DNA of 64,000 nt from Acipenser ruthenus. Lineage: Eukaryota; Chordata; Actinopteri; Acipenseriformes; Acipenseridae. The stretch covers positions 21,497,188 to 21,561,187 of the forward strand of contig NC_081198.1 of NCBI RefSeq assembly GCF_902713425.1, written 5' to 3'. This document shows, one piece after another, positions 31,720 to 41,296 of this stretch (position 1 is the first letter of the stretch; every line of letters begins with the position of its first letter). Below the pieces are notes generated by a model. It made no database searches. It saw nothing but the letters and a program-made list of their open reading frames with translations, and was not told the origin of the DNA. Position numbers and translations under genes: made by a program.

Positions 31720-34700
31720 TTATTCCATCTTCACGTCCTGAAGTCCGGCGATCCTCCACTCCGCGCAGGCCTTGTCCTTCCCGAGGGTCCGGATGTCCAG
31801 AATTACAAAGTCCTTGATAAGAGTTTGTGCCCTTCTGGTCGTGGTGATAGTGTCTAGCTCCTGCTTGTGATAGACACAGACGTTACGGCCTTCCCACAGG
31901 ATCTGCTTGACAACATTGATGACACGCCAAACGCACTTAGCTGTGCTGGTAGTGATTCCTCCCGCAGGCCCATAGAGCACAGTCTCAGCGGTCATCTTGG
32001 CCGTGTCAGCAAACCTGTTTAGGAAGACAGAGACAGAGAGCCAGACACTGCCAGCCACATCACACTCCCAGAAGATATGGGCTGGTGTTTCTCTCTTGCG
32101 GCACTTTGCATAGGGGCATGTTTCAACTTGGGCTAGTCCCCTCCTGAACATGAACGCTCGAGTGGGGAGTGCACTGTGGACGGTGTTCCATGCTATATCC
32201 TTCTGGACATTACTGAGGCAGCTGTGAGACACATTCTCCCAGATTTTTTGGCTTTGGGTGAGGGAGAAAGTAGCTACTTTTTCAATTTCCTGGGAACCGG
32301 CAAGATATTTAGTTACAGCCTTGTATTCCCAGGAGGCCAATTTTGCTTTATCTAAGCCCAATTTATATATAGTGTCCCTTAAGGTTCTATAATACAATGG
32401 GGGGTCCCAGGAGTACGGCACGGTGTTATCAATAGTGCAGAGGCCCAAGGCCCTGAGACAGGTGGCAAAATAGAAACGATTCATGTAACATACCTTCCTG
32501 TCCAGGGCCTGGATGTTCTTGATAGTTTGCGTGAGCCCCTGCACTCGGGTGAGCTGCACAACGTCCGGGACCCCCTTACCTCCCTTCTTGTCGGCTTTAC
32601 TCAGAGTGGCTCGCTTTACCCTCTCCATCTTGCTGCCCCAGATAAAGCGGTGGATAATGCGGTCCACCACTTTTTTGGTGGTCCTGTCTGGGGGAAAGAT
32701 TTTTCCTACATAAGAGAGGATGGGGAACAGTATAGACTTGGTTATTAATACTCTACCCGTCATTGTTAAGGATCTTGTGCTCCATCCGCCAATCTTTTTA
32801 CGGACCTGGTTAATGGCCGCCGTCCAGCTCTGGGCCCCCGAGCTATTGTTCTCGAAAATGAGGCCCAGAATCTTGATTTTGTCCTTTTTGACAGGGTACA
32901 TGTCCGACAGTTCCCTATCTACCTGCCAATTTTTAGACACGTAGACTTCGCTCTTGGACTTATTAATCACTGCCCCGGTCGCCGTGCAGTACTTCTCAAG
33001 GATATTACTAATCCGAGGTACCGACAATGTGTTGGTGCAAATGAGTGACACATCGTCCATATATGCTGTTGTTTTGACCTGGACCCCGTTGGATCCAGGC
33101 AGCTGGAAACCAGTTATATTGGTATCCCTACGAATTGCCTGCAGGAGGGGTTCAATGCACACGACATATAGCAGTGGGGATAGTGGGCAACCCTGTCTGA
33201 CCCCTGACTGGATAGATATTTTACCAGTCAGGTGCCTGTTCACCAAGACTCGGGTACTAATGTTTGTATATATGGTTTTAACCCACTCCCTAAGTCCAGG
33301 AGCGAATTTCATCTGGTCCATCACTTTGTACATATATTCATGGCTTACCCTATCGAACGCCTTCTCCTGGTCAAGGTTGAACAGGCAGAGGGGATGGTTC
33401 CGTTCTCTAGAATAAGCCAGAATGTCCCTTGTTAACATTAAAATATCCGTGATGGACCTCCCTGGGACGCCACAAGCCTGGTCAGGGCCAATGACCAAAG
33501 GGAGGTGTACTTGTAGCCGGAGCATCAGAGCTTTGGCTAGTATCTTGTAATCCACGCAAAGGAGGCTGATTGGGCGCCAATTCCGTAGATCTTTAACTTC
33601 CCCTTTCTTATGAAGGAGAGTAATTACACTCTCCCGCATAGAAGGGCCCAACCGCTTCTCCCTGTAGACCGCTCTGTAGACCTCCGCTAAATGGACTTTT
33701 AGCGTGTCCCAAAAAAGATGGTAATACTCACCCGGGATGCCATCTGGACCTGGCGTCTTACCGGTGTTCATGGTCTTAACCGCCTGGGTGAGCTCCTCCA
33801 GCGTGAGTTCTGGGTCCTTCTCCTCCTCCTCCTCGTCCCGCACTGAGTCAGGCTCCAACTGGCTCAGGAACCACTCTATCAGGGTGTCATCTGTAGCTTT
33901 GATGTTATACAGGTCCCTATAGAAGTTCTCTACCACTTTTTTCACTCCCTCACTATCCTCTACTATCCTCCCCCTGCTGTCGAGCATGGAGGACATCAAG
34001 TGCCGCTTCTCCCTCGTTTTCTGGAAGAAGAAGCGAGTACACTTTTCGTCTTCCTCCATTTTTTGCACTTTTGCATTGTGCATGACCTTTCGTTGTTCCT
34101 CCCTACAAAGCACTGAAAGATCTAGCTTGGTCTGGGCTATCTCGTCGCTTACAGGGAACCCCCGAAGCTGAAGCAGGCTCAGACGCTGGAGGGCAGCATT
34201 CAGGTATTTATATTTGGCCCTCCTTTCTTTTGCTTTCCTCTTGCCTGCTGCTATGAAATAACCCTTAGTTCTCATTTTGACCATCTCCCACCACTCTATA
34301 GGGGAGTTGAATAGGTCACGCAAAGTGGTCCACTCAACAAGCCTGCTCTTATAGGCTGCAGCTATGGAGGGGTCATCGAGTAAGGAGGTGTTTAATTTCC
34401 AGACCCCTGACCCCATCTGGGAGGTCTGAGGGACCTGCAATGTTACCTGCAGGAGCCTATGGTCAGAGAAGAAGACGGCCTGGGTGTCTACTGCCGTCTT
34501 CGTAAGGGAGCTGGTATGCAGGACGAGATCTATACGGGAGAAGGAGGTCCCAGATGAGCTCACCCAGGTAAAGGGAGGCACCAGGTCCTTACCTGCATCA
34601 CACAGGGAGAAATCAGATTTTACGGAGGACAAAACTCTACTAGAGCGGTCGTTGCGTGGCCTGCTCCGGTCTACGTCCCTCAGAGCACAATTGAAGTCAC

Positions 34701-35163
34701 CTGACACGATGACGGGTACGTTCCCCAGCAGGAGTGGACGCAGCTGTGGAAAAAATTGAACTCTTTCGTTTTGGTTAGTGGGTGCGTAGACATTGACCAG
34801 TCTGAGGGGAGTGTTGTTGTATGTCACATCCACGCTCAGAATTCTACCAGGTTCTACCTCCCTGCTGCTGCGGGAGGTAATAAATGGGTTTTTAAACAGG
34901 ATACCTACTCCGTCGGCTCTGGCTATGTTGGAGCCCGACCAGAAGGAGTCCCCCAGGGTCCAACTCTCCTTCAGGTCCCTATAATCAGGGCTCGACGAAA
35001 TACCACACTCCTGCAGAAAGAGGAGATCTGCTTTCAAGTTAGCTAGATAGTTTAGTACATCAAATCTTTTTTGTGTCTCCCTGATGCTCCTGACATTAAC
35101 AGACACACATATCAGGGCCATCAGGGTAGCTAACAAGAAAAGGAGTCGCTGCGTCCACCCCAT
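31720..35163 (-). CDS. ORF2 of LINE A4: APE endonuclease-reverse transcriptase, intact
   Basis: 1147 residues. APE endonuclease (about 15-240): N23 (VNVRS), E52 (LQECG), Y126 (NVYAP), D156 and N158 (SGDFNC), SRID near 209-212, S233-D234-H235. RT (about 465-780): NWRPISLL at 528-535, D598 (NLDQEKAFD), GVRQGCPLSP at 654-663, YMDD at 701-704. C-terminal zinc motif CX4CX7HX4C: C1016, C1021, H1029, C1034. It would cut U2 DNA and copy element RNA from the nick. Start: the ATG 5 nt after the ORF1 stop, giving a 14-residue hydrophobic leader; Met15 (MALICVSVNVRS) is the alternative. No catalytic residue is missing. Confidence 0.95.
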   Translation of the reverse strand: MGWTQRLLFLLATLMALICVSVNVRSIRETQKRFDVLNYLANLKADLLFLQECGISSSPDYRDLKESWTLGDSFWSGSNIARADGVGILFKNPFITSRSSREVEPGRILSVDVTYNNTPLRLVNVYAPTNQNERVQFFPQLRPLLLGNVPVIVSGDFNCALRDVDRSRPRNDRSSRVLSSVKSDFSLCDAGKDLVPPFTWVSSSGTSFSRIDLVLHTSSLTKTAVDTQAVFFSDHRLLQVTLQVPQTSQMGSGVWKLNTSLLDDPSIAAAYKSRLVEWTTLRDLFNSPIEWWEMVKMRTKGYFIAAGKRKAKERRAKYKYLNAALQRLSLLQLRGFPVSDEIAQTKLDLSVLCREEQRKVMHNAKVQKMEEDEKCTRFFFQKTREKRHLMSSMLDSRGRIVEDSEGVKKVVENFYRDLYNIKATDDTLIEWFLSQLEPDSVRDEEEEEKDPELTLEELTQAVKTMNTGKTPGPDGIPGEYYHLFWDTLKVHLAEVYRAVYREKRLGPSMRESVITLLHKKGEVKDLRNWRPISLLCVDYKILAKALMLRLQVHLPLVIGPDQACGVPGRSITDILMLTRDILAYSRERNHPLCLFNLDQEKAFDRVSHEYMYKVMDQMKFAPGLREWVKTIYTNISTRVLVNRHLTGKISIQSGVRQGCPLSPLLYVVCIEPLLQAIRRDTNITGFQLPGSNGVQVKTTAYMDDVSLICTNTLSVPRISNILEKYCTATGAVINKSKSEVYVSKNWQVDRELSDMYPVKKDKIKILGLIFENNSSGAQSWTAAINQVRKKIGGWSTRSLTMTGRVLITKSILFPILSYVGKIFPPDRTTKKVVDRIIHRFIWGSKMERVKRATLSKADKKGGKGVPDVVQLTRVQGLTQTIKNIQALDRKVCYMNRFYFATCLRALGLCTIDNTVPYSWDPPLYYRTLRDTIYKLGLDKAKLASWEYKAVTKYLAGSQEIEKVATFSLTQSQKIWENVSHSCLSNVQKDIAWNTVHSALPTRAFMFRRGLAQVETCPYAKCRKRETPAHIFWECDVAGSVWLSVSVFLNRFADTAKMTAETVLYGPAGGITTSTAKCVWRVINVVKQILWEGRNVCVYHKQELDTITTTRRAQTLIKDFVILDIRTLGKDKACAEWRIAGLQDVKME

Positions 35164-35168
35164 AGCGA

Positions 35169-37115
35169 CTATGATTGGGAGGTCGGGACACTCTTCCTAC
35201 TCTTAGCTCTACGCTTGCTTCGAGGGGGCTTGGGCTTATTTGCAACTCCCATCACCCCTGAGAAGGTACTCACTGCTGCCTCGTCCAAGAAGGCACCGTC
35301 TTTATATGCACAGTACGTGGAGTTGTTGGGGCTATTCAACTCCCCACAAGGTAAGTCTGGTGGAACTTGCTCAGGGCCCCTCGGAACGTGTGGGTCAGCT
35401 TTGTCCTGGGGGGGGGTTATGACAGACAGCATTCTTTGGCTGTTACCGTCTGTTGAATTGGAGCTGTTAGCAGACTTCTGGCTTACCGCGTCCAGGGGTA
35501 TTCCCATGTCCTCCAGTGCTGTATCTAGGAGGACCTCTAGGGGGCCCCTGGCTTTGCCCATACAAGGGAGGGGGTCAAGGATGCCCCGAAGGGAGGCCCC
35601 TCGCCTGAAGAGGGTCACCGCCACCGAGGCACTGCTGGTCAGGGAAGGCGCCGACCCCGACCTCTCCCTCGGTGCACCAGTGAACACCTCCTCTGCGAGG
35701 CGTGCCAGGGCCTGTGCCAACGACTGGGAAGGCCGGCTGGGGATGCCCTGGCTGGCCGCCACCTGCCCACCAGGCGGCAGTGCAGCCGTCCCACTCGCCT
35801 CCGTCTCTGCCCGCGAGGGCAAGACCGGGGACCCCGTGTGGACACTAGCTGGCCCTGGATCCATGGGGGCCACCTGCAACCTGCTGTCTTTGATCCTGAT
35901 CTTCTTTCTTTTCCCCCCCTCGTCTCTACCCTTTCTTTTCCCCACCCTCTGCTGGTTCTTCACTCCCTTCCCCTCCTTCTCACTCTCACTTTCACTGTCG
36001 CTTTCGCTTTCCTCCCCCACGGACTCAATCCTTATGGCGTCATAACGAGAGCCGAGGGGGAGTGCTGGCGCTGAGAGGGCCCTACTCAGGGGGGGGCCGC
36101 TGCTGGATCCGGGCTCCCTCCCTGCCTCGTGTTCTGCATCAGAGGAGCTACTGGAGGAGCTAGTGGAGTGGCTGTTGTACTCTCTCTCTGGGCTGGGGGA
36201 AGGGGTCCTCGTAAAACTGGACATGTCTCGGGGGCGGGGGGGTGAGGGGGGTGCTGGTGATGATGGTGGTGCTGGAGTCTGGGTCTTGGATACTGTTGGT
36301 GGTGATGTGGACTGATCTTTGTTACTTGCTCCCTCTTCCTGCTCAGGCCTAGGCTTGTTCGTATTTGCCTTGCTGGCTCTGGCCATGTTGGCATAGGAAG
36401 AGGGGCAGTCCTTAAACAGGTGCCCCTTCTTTCCACACAAATTGCACTGCCTCTCTTCTCTGCAGTGGCTGGTCTCGTGGGGGGCGCCGCAGTTCCTGCA
36501 CTTGACTACAGTACACGCGGCCGCCAGGTGTCCTAATTCCCCACATTTCCTGCAGAGTTTTGGCATCCCATTATAGAATACCAGCCCTCTGTTGGGCCCT
36601 AACACTATGGAGTTTGGAATGTGGCGGACGCCTCCAATGCCCGATGGATCAACATTAAGGCGTACCAGCCACTTTCTGGCTCCTGTCCAAACCCCATCTT
36701 CGTCTGTAATTTTCCTCCCTTCTGATGACACCCTCCCATAGCGGTTAAGCCATGTTGTAATATCATAGTCGCTAACAGCCTCATTGAAAAATTGGACAGT
36801 AACAACTTTCATTTCTCTGTCTGTCAGAGCATCCACACAAAATTCTTTGTATGGAGCGAGATATTTATTCTCCCCCCAAAAGGACCACATTTCTTGTAAC
36901 TTTTGGGGGTTCCTAAAACTGACCTCAAACACTTCCTTAAGCCCTGGCAATTTCACCAAACAATTCAAGTCAGAAGGGGAAAAACCCATACCCCTCTGAA
37001 GAATGGTCCGGCTGAACTCCAGTCTCGTCAGTCCTGGTTCCGTTTCATCTTGCTGGGTCCTTGTGAAGCGCACCGCATTGTGCCTCCTGGTCTCCTGGGT
37101 TGGCCGGAACGCCAT
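35169..37115 (-). CDS. ORF1 of LINE A4: intact, carrying an A-to-G hypermutated segment
   Basis: 648 residues with the same layout as in A3, including the three zinc knuckles at 188-237. Residues about 412-522 differ from all other copies by many K to R/G, N to S/G, T to A, I/M to M/V, Q to R and S to G changes. Each is explained by A to G on the coding strand. Such changes cannot create a stop from a sense codon, so the frame stays open. The changed part lies in the low-complexity C-terminal half, away from the knuckles. Whether the protein still works is unknown. Confidence 0.92.
   Translation of the reverse strand: MAFRPTQETRRHNAVRFTRTQQDETEPGLTRLEFSRTILQRGMGFSPSDLNCLVKLPGLKEVFEVSFRNPQKLQEMWSFWGENKYLAPYKEFCVDALTDREMKVVTVQFFNEAVSDYDITTWLNRYGRVSSEGRKITDEDGVWTGARKWLVRLNVDPSGIGGVRHIPNSIVLGPNRGLVFYNGMPKLCRKCGELGHLAAACTVVKCRNCGAPHETSHCREERQCNLCGKKGHLFKDCPSSYANMARASKANTNKPRPEQEEGASNKDQSTSPPTVSKTQTPAPPSSPAPPSPPRPRDMSSFTRTPSPSPEREYNSHSTSSSSSSSDAEHEAGREPGSSSGPPLSRALSAPALPLGSRYDAIRIESVGEESESDSESESEKEGKGVKNQQRVGKRKGRDEGGKRKKIRIKDSRLQVAPMDPGPASVHTGSPVLPSRAETEASGTAALPPGGQVAASQGIPSRPSQSLAQALARLAEEVFTGAPRERSGSAPSLTSSASVAVTLFRRGASLRGILDPLPCMGKARGPLEVLLDTALEDMGIPLDAVSQKSANSSNSTDGNSQRMLSVITPPQDKADPHVPRGPEQVPPDLPCGELNSPNNSTYCAYKDGAFLDEAAVSTFSGVMGVANKPKPPRSKRRAKSRKSVPTSQS
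35552..35881 (-). other. A-to-G hypermutation cluster in LINE A4 ORF1
   Basis: Compared with A2, A3, A5, A6 and A7 I count about 36 differences unique to A4, all T to C on the plus strand (A to G on the element strand). The sequence on either side is nearly identical to the other copies. Changed A's mostly follow A, T or C. A's after G stay unchanged: in GAAG only the second A changed, and GATCC and TTGACC kept their A. This is the neighbour preference of ADAR enzymes. Confidence 0.85.
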
Positions 37116-37843
37116 CCTTCAGCTGGCTCCTCCGATTGGGGTGGGAGAAGCCTCTGGACGTCCGGGTTGTCTCTCTCTACGAAAAAGAGACAACGTAAGC
37201 AGCAAATCTGGGCAGTTGAAGGAACTATTACTTTAGTCCCTGAGGAGATGGTCGCCTCGCAAGAGGGACCCCCTCCCCAGGTGAACGGTGTCCTTCCCTG
37301 GCGGAGTAGGGGGCGCTGCTTGGCACCGAGACCACGTAGGAAGAATCGTGGCTGTGACGCCTCCTCGGGGTCCGGGGCCACCCTCTGCTCCTCCCAGATG
37401 GCGCCCTCTGCTGGGCGCCTGCTGCTCTCTCGGTCTGGATCTCGATTGCAATCAAGGGCTGGGGATGAGGTCGTCTAGGTCATCAAAGGGTCCTCAAAGG
37501 TCGTCTGGATGGTAGGTCCTCCTTCTCTCTAACTCCAGGAACGTCTGGAAAAGCCTGAAAAAGAAAAAAACTGGAACCGCCTGAAAAAGAAAAAACTGCT
37601 CTCAACAGTCAACAAAATCTTGAAAGACCCTCGGCCTGGATTGGGCAAGCCAAAACCAGACTGAGCATTAGTCTTCCAAAAAGTTGCCGAGCTGAAGAAA
37701 GCCAGTCAAAAATAAAAAAAAAATTCTGTTCCTCCTCACCCGAACAAACCTCTCACAGACCCTCGGAGGGAGCGGGCAATGCCACTACCCTCTAAACCTT
37801 AGTCTTAGAAAGATTTATTCGAACTGAAGAGAAGCCAGAGTAT
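37116..37843 (-). other. 5' UTR of LINE A4 with complete U5-like head
   Basis: Leader of about 730 bp. The head at 37808-37843 matches U5 snRNA nt 1-36 at 33 of 36 positions (ATACTCTGG, TTCTCTTCAG and ATAAATCTTTC all preserved). The Sm-like T-run with GAGGAGGAACA is at 37707-37739. The diverged second head copy begins at 37707 and runs downward. One GGAACC segment of the internal tandem motif is deleted (near 37555) relative to other copies. Confidence 0.8.
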
Positions 37844-38140
37844 ATGGCTGGCTAAGAAGGACCTGGCATAGGGACATGTTCCACCACACTTGTCTGGTTA
37901 GCTGCATGCTCCCAGGAAACAAACTGCTGCTGTCTACATCATCACCACATGTGAATAAAAGAAAGAAAGACAGCAAGAAAGAAAGAGAAAGAAAAAGAAA
38001 GAAAGAAAGAGAGAAAGAAAAAAAAAGAAGTAAAACGGCGGGAAAACTTGCATCAACACTGGCACTCTCCCTCCAGCAGGGGTAGACAAAATGCTCACAG
38101 GAGAGATCCAGATCTGACTTTGACCAACGTTAGAGAAAGG

Positions 38141-38327
38141 TGTGCACCGTTCCCGGAGGTACTGCAATACCGGGCCGATGCGTGGAGTGGACGGAGCAAG
38201 CCCCTGTTCCATCTCCCGATTCCAAAAATCAATTTAATATATGGTCCCCTGATAGGGGACGTATCAGATATTAAACTGATAAGAACAGATACTACACTTG
38301 ATCTTAGCCAAAAGGCCGAGAAGCGAT
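38141..38327 (-). ncRNA. RNU2: U2 snRNA gene, copy 13
   Basis: Complete, identical to the array consensus. Confidence 0.95.
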
Positions 38328-38929
38328 GGCGACTTGGCCCTTGCCCGGGGCCCCCCAGCCCGTACGGCACAGGGGGATTCAAAGGTGGGTGCAAAATTTC
38401 AAGCACAAGCAGACCCCAAAAAAACGGGCTGCTGCTTCCAGAGGGGAAATGTGCAATTTAAGCAGGAGAAAACAAAACAAAGCAAAAACACACACATAAC
38501 ACCAAAAACAAAACATAAACTGGCGGAGTGCGTCTTACAAATAGTCATGCCAAGCTGCTATGCTGTGCAAGGTGCCTTGGGTAACTACAACTGTGCCTCG
38601 CTGGCTGGCTGGCTTGCTAAGAAGGTCCTGGCATAGGGACATGTTCCACCACACTTGTCTGGTTAGCTGCATGCTCCCAGGAAACAACCTGCTGCTGTCT
38701 ACATCATCACCACATGTGAATAAAAGAAAGAAAGACAGCAAGAAAGAAAGAGAGAAAGAAAGAGAGAAAGAGAGAAAGAAAGAGAGAAAGAAAGAAAGAG
38801 AGAAAGAAAGAAAAAGAAGTAAAACGGCGGGAAAACTTGCATCAACACTGGCACTCTCCCTCCAGCAGGGGTAGACAAAATGCTCACAGGAGAGATCCAG
38901 ATCTGACTTTGACCAACGTTAGAGAAAGG

Positions 38930-39116
38930 TGTGCACCGTTCCCAGAGGTACTGCAATACCAGGCCGATGCGTGGAGTGGACGGAGCAAGCCCCTGTTCCA
39001 TCTCCCGATTCCAAAAATCAATTTAATATATGGTCCCCTGATAGGGGACGTATCAGATATTAAACTGATAAGAACAGATACTACACTTGATCTTAGCCAA
39101 AAGGCCGAGAAGCGAT
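38930..39116 (-). ncRNA. RNU2: U2 snRNA gene, copy 14
   Basis: Complete, with C156 to T and C173 to T. C173 to T is shared with copy 15 next to it. Just upstream of the RNA (near -45) GGGG is replaced by TTGG next to the PSE. Confidence 0.92.
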
Positions 39117-39718
39117 GGCGACTTGGCCCTTGCCCGGGGCCCCCCAGCCCGGACGGCACATTGGGATTCAAAGGTGGGTGCAAAATTCCAAGCACAAGCA
39201 GACCCCCAAAAAACGGGCTGCTGCTTCCAGAGGGGAAATGTGCAATTTAAGCAGGAGAAAACAAAACAAAGCAAAAACACACACATAACACCAAAAACAA
39301 AACATAAACTGGCGGAGTGCGTCTTACAAATAGTCATGCCAAGCTGCTATGCTGTGCAAGGTGCCTTGGGTAACTACAACTGTGCCTCGCTGGCTGGCTG
39401 GCTTGCTAAGAAGGTCCTGGCATAGGGACATGTTCCACCACACTTGTCTGGTTAGCTGCATGCTCCCAGGAAACAACCTGCTGCTGTCTACATCATCACC
39501 ACATGTGAATAAAAGAAAGAAAGACAGCAAGAAAGAAAGAGAGAAAGAAAGAGAGAAAGAGAGAAAGAAAGAGAGAAAGAAAGAAAGAGAGAAAGAAAAA
39601 AAAAGAAGTAAAACGGCGGGAAAACTTGCATCAACACTGGCACTCTCCCTCCAGCAGGGGTAGACAAAATGCTAACAGGAGAGATCCAGATCTGACTTTG
39701 ACCAACGTTAGAGAAAGG

Positions 39719-39905
39719 TGTGCACCGTTCCCAGAGGTACTGCAATACCGGGCCGATGCGTGGAGTGGACGGAGCAAGCCCCTGTTCCATCTCCCGATTC
39801 CAAAAATCAATTTAATATATGGTCCCCTGATAGGGGACGTATCAGATATTAAACTGATAAGAACAGATACTACACTTGATCTTAGCCAAAAGGCCGAGAA
39901 GCGAT
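39719..39905 (-). ncRNA. RNU2: U2 snRNA gene, copy 15
   Basis: Complete, with C173 to T. The PSE has CACCTACC for CACCCACC. Confidence 0.92.
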
Positions 39906-40495
39906 GGCGACTTGGCCCTTGCCCGGGGCCCCCCAGCCCGGACGGCACAGGGGGATTCAAAGGTAGGTGCAAAATTTCAAGCACAAGCAGACCCCAAAAA
40001 AACGGGCTGCTGCTTCCAGAGGGGAAATGTGCAATTTAAGCAGGAGAAAACAAAACAAAGCAAAAACACACACATAACACCAAAAACAAAACATAAACTG
40101 GCGGAGTGCGTCTTACAAATAGTCATGCCAAGCTGCTATGCTGTGCAAGGTGCCTTGGGTAACTACAACTGTGCCTCGCTGGCTGGCTGGCTTGCTAAGA
40201 AGGTCCTGGCATAGGGACATGTTCCACCACACTTGTCTGGTTAGCTGCATGCTCCCAGGAAACAACCTGCTGCTGTCTACATCATCACCACATGTGAATA
40301 AAAGAAAGAAAGACAGCAAGAAAGAAAGAGAGAAAGAAAGAGAAAGAGAGAAAGAAAGAAAGAGAGAAAGAAAAAAAAAAAGAAGTAAAACGGCGGGAAA
40401 ACTTGCATCAACACTGGCACTCTCCCTCCAGCAGGGGTAGACAAAATGCTCACAGGAGAGATCCAGATCTGACTTTGACCAACGTTAGAGAAAGG

Positions 40496-40682
40496 TGTGC
40501 ACCGTTCCCGGAGGTACTGCAATACCGGGCCGATGCGTGGAGTGGACGGAGCAAGCCCCTGTTCCATCTCCCGATTCCAAAAATCAATTTAATATATGGT
40601 CCCCTGATAGGGGACGTATCAGATATTAAACTGATAAGAACAGATACTACACTTGATCTTAGCCAAAAGGCCGAGAAGCGAT
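40496..40682 (-). ncRNA. RNU2: U2 snRNA gene, copy 16
   Basis: Complete, identical to the array consensus. Confidence 0.95.
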
Positions 40683-41296
40683 GGCGACTTGGCCCTTGCC
40701 CGGGGCCCCCCAGCCCGGACGGCACAGGGGGATTCAAAGGTGGGTGCAAAATTTCAAGCACAAGCAGACCCCAAAAAAACGGGCTGCTGCTTCCAGAGGG
40801 GAAATGTGCAATTTAAGCAGGAGAAAACAAAACAAAGCAAAAACACACACATAACACCAAAAACAAAACATAAACTGGCGGAGTGCGTCTTACAAATAGT
40901 CATGCCAAGCTGCTATGCTGTGCAAGGTGCCTTGGGTAACTACAACTGTGCCTCGCTGGCTGGCTGGCTTGCTAAGAAGGTCCTGGCATAGGGACATGTT
41001 CCACCACACTTGTCTGGTTAGCTGCATGCTCCCAGGAAACAAACTGCTGCTGTCTACATCATCACCACATGTGAATAAAAGAAAGAAAGACAGCAAGAAA
41101 GAAAGAGAGAAAGAAAGAGAGAAAGAGAGAAAGAAAGAGAGAAAGAAAGAGAGAAAGAAAGAAAGAGAGAAAGAAAAAAAAAGAAATAAAACGGCGGGAA
41201 AACTTGCATCAACACTGGCACTCTCCCTCCAGCAGGGGTAGACAAAATGCTCACATGAGAGATCCAGATCTGACTTTGACCAACGTTAGAGAAAGG

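Larger units (their letters stand above)
31083..37843 (-). mobile_element. LINE A4: full-length family A element with both ORFs open
   Basis: 6.76 kb, the only family A copy in the window with both ORF1 and ORF2 complete. The 3' junction is at U2 nt 54. The 5' end, starting at U5-like nt 1, is joined to U2 spacer sequence from about -289, so the U2 promoter and U2 nt 1-53 are missing upstream. The same junction occurs in A5, A6 and A7. A 330-bp stretch of ORF1 (35552-35881) is hypermutated A to G on the element strand. Confidence 0.94.

Noticed and set aside
35552-35881. APOBEC-type editing or methyl-CpG decay as the cause of the A4 cluster
   Set aside because: Those give C to T or G to A. 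The derived state, judged from five other copies, is A to G on the element strand and raises GC.
37808-37843. GTTCGAAT in the 5' UTR head as a Pol III B box of a tRNA-derived promoter
   Set aside because: There is no A box at a suitable distance upstream, and the surrounding 36 nt are explained much better by U5 snRNA.
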